Part shown: positions 1 through 4,136 of the stretch, in pieces
Position numbering within the stretch: position 1 is the stretch's first letter
How the letters are laid out: each line of letters begins with the position of its first letter
Source of the DNA: Anaerolineae bacterium
GTDB taxonomy: Bacteria > Chloroflexota > Anaerolineae > DRVO01
Direction: 5' to 3'
Length of the DNA: 5,275 bases
Assembly (NCBI GenBank): GCA_012719195.1
Contig: JAAYAV010000446.1
Span: 1-5,275 of the forward strand
Position numbers and translations under genes: made by a program
Notes under the pieces: model-generated
Told to the model about the DNA's origin: nothing
The model's input: the letters and a program-made list of their open reading frames with translations, nothing else
Databases searched by the model: none

Positions 1-431
1 GTGCCCACGATCAGCTCGCCCGGCTTCACGCCCAGGATCTCGCGGGTGCCCTCGATGCCGAAGCGCGGGCCGGGAAAGTGGTGCAGGGCGGCCTCGGGCA
101 CCTGGAAGTCCAGCAGGCGCGACTTTTCGTAGGTGGTGAGGGCGTGCGTGCCGCCGCCGACCATGGTTAGCCAGAGGCTGGGGTAGGCCGCCTCTTCCAG
201 GTTCATGTTCACGAGGGGGAACAGGACGGAGACGGTACCCTTGCCGGGCTCCACCTCGTTGACCTCGTAGACCGTGCCGCCGCACTCGCGGAAGAGGGCC
301 GACGGCTCGCCCGCGCCCTGCCAGGCGCCGGTAGTCTCCAGTTCCACCATGTGCTCGGCCACCCGACGCAGGTCGCCCTCGGTCTCGATGTAGTAGGTGG
401 CCAGTACGCTGTCGTTCCGGTCGTGGGCCAT
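1..431 (-). CDS. RuBisCO-like protein (form IV type), N-terminal part, cut by window edge
   Basis: 143 complete codons are visible, reading leftwards from ATG 431 and leaving the window without a stop. The product matches the N-terminal domain of the RuBisCO large-chain superfamily. Landmarks are LATYYIET (residues 10-17), ELETTGAW (30-37), YPSLWLTMVGG (83-93) and FPGPRFGIEGTREILGV (119-135). The last motif is very typical of this superfamily. Three N-terminal active-site positions of true RuBisCO appear changed. Aligning by eye on G-x-W, spinach Glu60 falls on Leu31 and Thr65 on Ala36 (Trp66 is kept as Trp37), and Asn123 falls on Gly93. This argues for a RuBisCO-like protein rather than a CO2-fixing enzyme. 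Known relatives act in methionine salvage (enolase or isomerase) or in isoapionate-type sugar-acid breakdown. The catalytic lysine region lies outside the window, so the reaction cannot be named. ATG 431 is chosen over ATG 436 because only the 431 frame gives this protein and it has a well-placed RBS. Expected to be a cytoplasmic dimer by family. Confidence 0.92.
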   Translation of the reverse strand, partial: MAHDRNDSVLATYYIETEGDLRRVAEHMVELETTGAWQGAGEPSALFRECGGTVYEVNEVEPGKGTVSVLFPLVNMNLEEAAYPSLWLTMVGGGTHALTTYEKSRLLDFQVPEAALHHFPGPRFGIEGTREILGVKPGELIVG

Positions 432-436
432 GCCAT

Positions 437-443
437 CCCCTCC
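437..443 (-). promoter_or_regulatory. Shine-Dalgarno site of the RuBisCO-like gene
   Basis: On the minus strand GGAGGGG ends 5 nt before ATG 431. It decides the start: ATG 436 lies in another frame with no family similarity and is too close to this site to use it. Confidence 0.8.
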
Positions 444-471
444 GTTGCTTCACGCCGACGTGTTGCCCGCC

Positions 472-499
472 ATTATACCCGCTGGGCGGCGCGGGGGAA
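472..499 (-). promoter_or_regulatory. Probable sigma-70-type promoter of the RuBisCO-like gene
   Basis: The minus strand carries a perfect TATAAT (477 down to 472), the only such hexamer noticed in the divergent region and conspicuous in GC-rich surroundings. The -35 is poor: TTCCCC (499 to 494) with a 16-nt spacer matches TTGACA at only three positions. Transcription would begin near 465, giving a leader of about 34 nt that contains the RBS at 443-437. The weak -35 suggests help from an activator, or an alternative sigma factor. Confidence 0.6.
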
Positions 500-545
500 G
501 AGGAAGGCGAGCGGCCGCGTCGGACCAAGGAACGTCGCCAAACTG

Positions 546-562
546 CACAGAGTTGCCCTGTG
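546..562. promoter_or_regulatory. Candidate operator dyad CACAG-N7-CTGTG
   Basis: CACAG (546-550) and CTGTG (558-562) are exact inverted repeats separated by 7 nt, a size that suits a dimeric helix-turn-helix regulator. The right arm falls where a -35 box would be for the -10-like CATAAT at 582-587, so a bound protein could control the plus-strand genes. No regulator gene lies in the window. A 5-bp arm can occur by chance, so this is tentative. Confidence 0.25.
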
Positions 563-581
563 AATCTGTCGGCAATCGGAC

Positions 582-587
582 CATAAT
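582..587 (+). promoter_or_regulatory. Possible -10 element for the plus-strand operon
   Basis: CATAAT matches the TATAAT consensus at five of six bases and sits in a locally AT-richer patch about 75 nt upstream of ATG 661. No good -35 lies at 16-18 nt. TTGCCC at 553-558 is too far away, at 23 nt. The call rests on the -10 alone. Confidence 0.35.
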
Positions 588-595
588 ACAGCGTT

Positions 596-628
596 GGCCT
601 TTCGGCCCCTGATCATGGCCGGGGCCAT
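596..628 (+). other. Hairpin-rich leader with mutually exclusive stems
   Basis: Three overlapping inverted repeats lie between the possible promoter and the RBS of the membrane-protein gene. They are GGCC-TTTC-GGCC (596-607), GGCCCC (604-609) pairing with GGGGCC (621-626), and ATGGCC-GG-GGCCAT (615-628). The second shares bases with both others, so an RNA could fold in alternative ways. There is no T-tract, so a classical attenuator is not supported. GC-rich DNA often gives such stems by chance. Confidence 0.3.
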
Positions 629-649
629 TGGCGCGAGCATCGTCTGGTA

Positions 650-655
650 GAGGAG
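650..655 (+). promoter_or_regulatory. Shine-Dalgarno site deciding start at 661
   Basis: GAGGAG ends 5 nt before ATG 661. The earlier in-frame ATG at 628 lies in the hairpin leader with no comparable site, so the 131-residue form is preferred over the 142-residue form. Confidence 0.75.
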
Positions 656-660
656 CGAGC

Positions 661-1056
661 ATGGCCGAGAACTTGGTATCCGCTCTGCCGCTTGTCGTCG
701 CCGTCACCGCGCTTACGGCCGTGCTGGTCTACCTGCGGGCGGAGCAACTCGGCGCCGAACCGGGTGGGGCCGGATCGGCGCCCGACGGCCGCCTCGCGCT
801 GGTGGTCAGCTACGCCATCGCCGGCCTGATCTTCGGGGCGGCCGCGGTGGTGGTGTACCGGCTGATGGAGGGGCGCTACGGGGCCGGAGCGGCCGACGCC
901 CTCCTGAGACTGGCGGTGGGAACAGCCGCCGCGCTGAGCCTGCTAGCAGCGGTGGTGCTTCCCCGGATGGAGCGGGGCGGCGCGGCGGAGTGCATCACCC
1001 TCAACCTGGTCTGGGGCCTGGGGTACGGCTTGTTCCTGCCCCGCCTGCTCGGCTAG
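661..1056 (+). CDS. Small four-helix integral membrane protein, function unknown
   Basis: 131 residues with a good RBS at 650-655. I do not recognise a family. Four hydrophobic segments are visible: about residues 5-25, 45-66, 80-100 and 110-130. The loops are short. The first is Gly/Ala/Pro-rich with Glu and Asp (residues 28-43). The second carries RLMEGRYG (67-74) and the third RMERGG (102-107). There is no signal peptide apart from the first helix. A single cysteine (Cys111) is present and no metal-binding or catalytic motif can be seen. A bacterial inner-membrane location is expected. It stops at TAG 1054-1056, 23 nt before the start of the SRPBCC remnant, so it is probably the first gene of the plus-strand operon. 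The reading frame, codon use and RBS make it a credible gene. Any functional assignment would be a guess. Confidence 0.8.
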   Translation: MAENLVSALPLVVAVTALTAVLVYLRAEQLGAEPGGAGSAPDGRLALVVSYAIAGLIFGAAAVVVYRLMEGRYGAGAADALLRLAVGTAAALSLLAAVVLPRMERGGAAECITLNLVWGLGYGLFLPRLLG

Positions 1057-1079
1057 GCGCCGGGAAGGGGGTGGCGGTC

Positions 1080-1478
1080 ATGGGTGCCTTGCCGGCAGTC
1101 ATGCCCGTGCTCGCGGTTGTCCTGGCGCTGGTGTTGCTGTACCTGTTCCTGGAGCGGCCCTGGCTAAAGCGCTGGGGGGCGACGGACGAGGACGTGAGGC
1201 GATGTCTCCCCGGCGACGACCTGGTGCCCCGGCTCGACCGGACCACCACCGGCTCCATTCGCATACCCTATCCGCCGGCACAAGCGTGGCCCTGGCTGGC
1301 CTAGATGGGCTACCGGCGCACGTCTGCTGGTACGGAGCCGCGCTGACTACGGCTCCAGCACGATCATGCCGGCGCTGAACCGGGTGCTGATCGAGTCGGG
1401 GGCTTCCTAATGGAGCGCAAGACGATGCTCAACCTGCGTAGATTGGCGTCGCAGGACCGGACCCAGCCGGGGCGATAG
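1080..1478 (+). pseudogene. Broken SRPBCC (polyketide cyclase/START-like) family gene
   Basis: Both ends of a recognisable protein are present but it is no longer one frame. The N-terminal part (1080-1301, 74 residues) has one hydrophobic helix (about residues 7-24), then WGATDEDVRRCLPGDD (32-47) and PPAQAWPWLA (65-74). This is how membrane-anchored SRPBCC proteins begin, and WPWL is followed by Gln-Met-Gly in relatives. Here that Gln codon is TAG (1302-1304), followed by MGYRR. From about 1315 a second frame reads ARLLVRSRADYGSS and on to NRVLIESG (to 1401), the last strand and start of the final helix. From 1401 the first frame resumes with GFLMERKTMLNLRRLASQ, the usual MERKML-like C-terminus, stopping at 1476-1478. 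The lesions are therefore a nonsense codon, loss of the domain's middle (about 60 residues or more, estimated from memory of family length) with a frame change near 1311-1320, and one missing G in the G-run 1398-1402. GGAAGGGG at 1063-1070 would serve as RBS for ATG 1080. A 74-residue truncated product could still be made, but it would lack most of the ligand-binding fold. Confidence 0.8.
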
Positions 1479-1506
1479 GCAGCGTGCCGCGACCCAAAGA
1501 CGACAC

Positions 1507-1511
1507 GGAGG
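1507..1511 (+). promoter_or_regulatory. Shine-Dalgarno site deciding start at 1517
   Basis: GGAGG ends 5 nt before ATG 1517. The same frame opens earlier at GTG 1484, but no RBS precedes that codon and it would put an acidic stretch ahead of the signal peptide. Confidence 0.75.
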
Positions 1512-1516
1512 ATGCA

Positions 1517-3448
1517 ATGCGAGCACTGGCGCGAGTACTCCTAGCACTGTGCCTGGGACTGGCCGGGCTGACGGCGACCGCCCCGGAGACGGGCGCGGCC
1601 CAGGCGCCGCGGTCGCCGCTTGAAGTGCGGGAGGTGGAGGCGTTCCTGGACGGGCAGATGGCGGCGCGCATGGAGGTAGCCCATGTGGCCGGAGCGGTGG
1701 TGGCGGTCGTGCAAGATGGCGAGGTGCTGCTGTCCAAGGGCTACGGCTACGCGGACGTCGCCGCGGCCCAGCCGGTCGACCCGGCATCGACGTTGTTCCG
1801 GCCGGGGTCCATCAGCAAGCTCTTCACCTGGATAGCGGTGATGCAGCTGGTGGAGCAGGGGCGGCTGGACCTGGATGCCGACGTCAACACCTACCTGGGC
1901 GACTGGCAGATCCCCGAGACCTTCGCCCAGCCGATCCGGCTGCGTCACATCCTGACTCACACCCCGGGCTTCGAGGACGTCAGCCTGGGGCTGTTCGTCA
2001 GAGAGTCGGACCCGATGCTGTCGCTGGAAGACTACCTCCGCCAGCACCTGCCGGCGCGCGTGTACCCACCCGGCGAGGTGATGGCCTACTCCAACTACGC
2101 CAGCGCTCTGGCCGGTCACATCGTCAGCCGTGTGAGCGGGGTGCCCTTCGAGCAGTACGTGGCCGAGAACATCTTCGCGCCACTGGGGATGACGGCGAGC
2201 ACCTTCGTGCAGCCGCTTCCGGACACGTTGGCGGGCGGCATGTCGCGCGGATATCGCTACCTGGGCGGTCGCTACGAGCCGCGCTGGTTCGAGGTGGTGC
2301 AGGCGAGGCCTGCCGGCGGCTTGAGCACCACCGGCGCCGACATGGCCCGCTTCATGATTGCCCTGCTCCAAGGCGGCAGCTACGACAGCCGCAGCATTCT
2401 GCCGTCGAGCATGGTGCGCGACATGATGGACCTGCACTACTCCGTGCCGCCCCAGCAGCAGGGATGGGGCTGGGGCTTCGCGGTGCAGAAGACGGGCGGC
2501 CTGCATACCGCCGGCCATGGTGGGGACACCACCTACTTCCACTCCTCGCTCAGCTTGCTCCCGCAACACGGCGTCGGCATATACGTCTCCACCAACACCG
2601 ACACCGGCGAGGCAGTAGCGGAACCGCTGGTGTCGGCCTTCCTCGAGCGCTACTTCTTGCCCACGACGTCCAGGCAACCGCAGGCGGATTCGTATCCGCT
2701 GGAGAGTGGGGAGCGATTCGCCGGCAGCTACATGATCGCCCGCGCCAACTTCACCTCCATTGAGCGGTTGTTGACCCTCTTCCAGACGGTTAGCGTTCAC
2801 GCCACCGAGCGGGGGACGCTCAAGTTGGTGGGGCCGCATGGCCTGGACGAGGTGGAGTGGGCCCAGGACGAGCCGCTGCTGTTCGTACCGGTGGAGACCG
2901 GCGACGTCCTGGCCGGGCCGCTGGTCTTCGAGGCGAACGAGTCCGGGCGGGTCGAGCGCCTATACGTGGGTGGTTGGGCCCTGCTCAAGCTGCCCGGGTA
3001 TGCGGTGGCCCTGGCCTCGCTGCCAGGCGTGGGTGCCCTGCTGGCGGTGATGCTCGCCAGCGTGGTGATCTGGCCGGTGGGCTTCCTGGGGAACCGGGCG
3101 CGGCGACGCCGCCTGGAGACACAGCCCGGCACCGGGATCTGGCCGAGCCTGGCGCGCCTGGTGGCTTGGGTGCAGGCGGTGCTCTCGCTCCTGGCCCTCG
3201 GTGGCATCTTCGTTCTGCTGAGCGACCTGGAGTCGGTGACCTTCGGCTTGCCGGCGGCGCTGGAGCTGCTCCTACGGGTACCCTACCTGACGACGGCGCT
3301 CACCGGCGCGATGCTGCTCTTCGCGGTGGCGGCCTGGTGGCGCGGTTGGTGGACGCTCATCGGTCGGCTGCACTACACGCTCTTGACGGTGGCGGCCGCA
3401 CTGCTGGTGGTGTGGCAGGCGTACTGGCGTCTATTGGTCTGGGGGTGA
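1517..3448 (+). CDS. Membrane-anchored serine hydrolase, class C beta-lactamase / CubicO-like
   Basis: 643 residues from ATG 1517. Residues 1-22 look like a signal peptide (MRALARVLLALCLGL, then small residues), with cleavage perhaps after Ala22 or Ala30. Residues about 36-380 form a serine beta-lactamase / penicillin-binding-like domain. It has SxxK as Ser98-Ile-Ser-Lys101 (nucleophile and base), YxN as Tyr191-Ser-Asn193, and His334-Gly-Gly in the place of the KTG motif. RLRHILTHTPGF (141-152) and YPPGEVMAYSNY (183-194) are typical of this family. Residues about 390-495 form a soluble beta-rich region seen after the catalytic domain in similar proteins. Four hydrophobic helices follow (about 503-524, 546-568, 591-608, 613-636), with a basic loop GNRARRRR at 525-532. 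The catalytic domain should therefore sit outside the cytoplasmic membrane, tethered at its C-terminus. Family members cleave D-amino-acid peptides, esters or beta-lactams. The substrate cannot be read from sequence, and resistance should not be assumed. The gene follows the SRPBCC remnant by 38 nt and precedes the flavodoxin gene by 6 nt. Confidence 0.93.
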   Translation: MRALARVLLALCLGLAGLTATAPETGAAQAPRSPLEVREVEAFLDGQMAARMEVAHVAGAVVAVVQDGEVLLSKGYGYADVAAAQPVDPASTLFRPGSISKLFTWIAVMQLVEQGRLDLDADVNTYLGDWQIPETFAQPIRLRHILTHTPGFEDVSLGLFVRESDPMLSLEDYLRQHLPARVYPPGEVMAYSNYASALAGHIVSRVSGVPFEQYVAENIFAPLGMTASTFVQPLPDTLAGGMSRGYRYLGGRYEPRWFEVVQARPAGGLSTTGADMARFMIALLQGGSYDSRSILPSSMVRDMMDLHYSVPPQQQGWGWGFAVQKTGGLHTAGHGGDTTYFHSSLSLLPQHGVGIYVSTNTDTGEAVAEPLVSAFLERYFLPTTSRQPQADSYPLESGERFAGSYMIARANFTSIERLLTLFQTVSVHATERGTLKLVGPHGLDEVEWAQDEPLLFVPVETGDVLAGPLVFEANESGRVERLYVGGWALLKLPGYAVALASLPGVGALLAVMLASVVIWPVGFLGNRARRRRLETQPGTGIWPSLARLVAWVQAVLSLLALGGIFVLLSDLESVTFGLPAALELLLRVPYLTTALTGAMLLFAVAAWWRGWWTLIGRLHYTLLTVAAALLVVWQAYWRLLVWG

Positions 3449-3454
3449 GGTGAC

Positions 3455-3964
3455 GTGAACGACAGGGTGCTGGTGACGTACGGCTCGTGGTGGGGTTCAA
3501 CCGCCGAGGTGGCTCAGGAGATCGGGAAGATATTGCGCGAAAGCGGCGCCGAAGTGGACGTGCTTCCCGCCGGGAAGGTGAAGAGGGCGGACGGCTACCG
3601 GGCAGTGGTCATCGGGTCCGGGATCCGTGCCGGCCGCTGCAAGGGTGAAGTGACCAAGTTCATCAGCCGCAACAAGGCGGCCTTGGCCGGGATTCCAGTG
3701 GCGGTTTTCGTGGTTTGCCTGCAGCTGCAGGAGGACACACCAGAGAACCGAGAGCAGGCGCTCACGTTCCTCAAGCCGATCACCGACGGCGTGGAGGCAG
3801 TCAGCGTCGGCCTGTTCGCCGGGGCGCTCACGGCCGATCGGGCTCCCTTCTTCATGAAGCTCATCGTCAAGTCCATGCCCCAGGGTGACTGGCGCGATTG
3901 GGAGGCCATCCGCACTTGGGCGGGGGAGCTGCCGGCCCGGTTCGCCGCGGCGCCGGCCGTCTGA
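3455..3964 (+). CDS. Flavodoxin-domain protein (HemG-like flavodoxin family)
   Basis: 169 residues, starting at GTG 3455, 6 nt after the hydrolase stop. TGAGG at 3446-3450 overlaps that stop and serves as a short-spaced RBS. The first strand and FMN phosphate loop are clear: VLVTYGSWWGSTAEVA (5-20), with TYGSxxGST at 8-16. The second loop, VIGSGIRAGRCKGEVTKFI (52-70), and FVVCLQLQEDTPENR (85-99) are where the flavin ring is held in this family. The C-terminal GDWRDWEAIRTWA matches the end of stand-alone flavodoxin-domain proteins related to menaquinone-dependent protoporphyrinogen oxidase (HemG). It is expected to be a cytoplasmic one- or two-electron carrier or quinone-linked oxidoreductase binding FMN non-covalently. 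True HemG activity is not claimed, since no haem genes are nearby and the family is mixed. Tight spacing implies co-transcription, possibly translational coupling, with the hydrolase. The functional link between them is not evident. Confidence 0.9.
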   Translation: MNDRVLVTYGSWWGSTAEVAQEIGKILRESGAEVDVLPAGKVKRADGYRAVVIGSGIRAGRCKGEVTKFISRNKAALAGIPVAVFVVCLQLQEDTPENREQALTFLKPITDGVEAVSVGLFAGALTADRAPFFMKLIVKSMPQGDWRDWEAIRTWAGELPARFAAAPAV

Positions 3965-3973
3965 GGTGCGGCA

Positions 3974-3989
3974 CGAGGCTTACTCCTCG
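3974..3989 (+). other. Short stem-loop after the flavodoxin gene
   Basis: CGAGG (3974-3978) and CCTCG (3985-3989) can pair around a 6-nt loop, 9 nt past the flavodoxin stop. The 5-bp stem has no T-tract after it, so an intrinsic terminator is not convincing. It may be chance. Confidence 0.15.
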
Positions 3990-4070
3990 ATCACAGGTGC
4001 GTGCTGCAACTGCGGCCGCCGGAGAGGCGCTCGAGTTGGTGGGGCGGGGTAGCGGCGGGTGGAGCGGTAG

Positions 4071-4118
4071 ATTCCTCGCTTCGTTCACGGCTGTGCCGTG
4101 AACCGGCTCGGAATGACA
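4071..4118. repeat. Compound hairpin inside an ATTCC...GGAATGACA repeat-like element
   Basis: A 44-nt hairpin fills 4071-4114 between two convergent genes. The outer arms ATTCC (4071-4075) and GGAAT (4110-4114) pair, then come a 2x2 internal loop, a 3-bp step (4078-4080 with 4105-4107, including one G-T pair), a small bulge, and a perfect 9-bp stem: GTTCACGGC (4083-4091) with GCCGTGAAC (4095-4103) around TGT. The flanks ATTCCTCGCTTCG and CTCGGAATGACA resemble, from memory, a short dispersed intergenic palindrome seen in many Chloroflexota and metagenomic genomes. In that element the two halves directly abut, whereas here about 23 nt forming the inner stem lie between them. It has no T-tract. 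It begins 22 nt beyond the CoA-transferase stop and may cap or stabilise 3' ends of either transcript. The hairpin is seen directly. Its repeat identity is inference. Confidence 0.55.
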
Positions 4119-4136
4119 TGGGACCGGAGGGCCCGC

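Noticed and set aside
209..436. Minus-strand frame from ATG 436
   Set aside because: It is the +1 shadow of the RuBisCO-like gene. Only the frame from ATG 431 gives conserved motifs, and the RBS spacing suits 431.
450..707. Minus-strand frame of 85 codons across the divergent region
   Set aside because: It overlaps the start of the membrane-protein gene, has no family similarity, and crosses the regulatory elements. Treated as chance.
1302..1304. TAG read as glutamine (recoded stop) in the SRPBCC gene
   Set aside because: The membrane-protein gene and the CoA-transferase both end on TAG at sensible C-termini, and the SRPBCC gene has further frame lesions that recoding would not repair.
2489..2497. 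Literal Lys-Thr-Gly (residues 325-327 of the hydrolase) as the beta-lactamase KTG motif
   Set aside because: The family pattern GxGHGG lies a few residues later (Gly333-His-Gly-Gly336) and aligns with the usual HxG position. The KTG string appears to be chance, although it is close by.
1541..2839. Long minus-strand open frame of 432 codons opposite the serine hydrolase
   Set aside because: It is antisense to a gene with clear catalytic motifs. Its product is rich in Arg, His, Gly and Gln with no recognisable domain, which is typical of the shadow of a GC-rich gene.
4120..4134. GGGACC-GGA-GGGCCC as a terminator for the CoA-transferase
   Set aside because: The stem has an internal mismatch, a 3-nt loop and no following T-tract on the minus strand.
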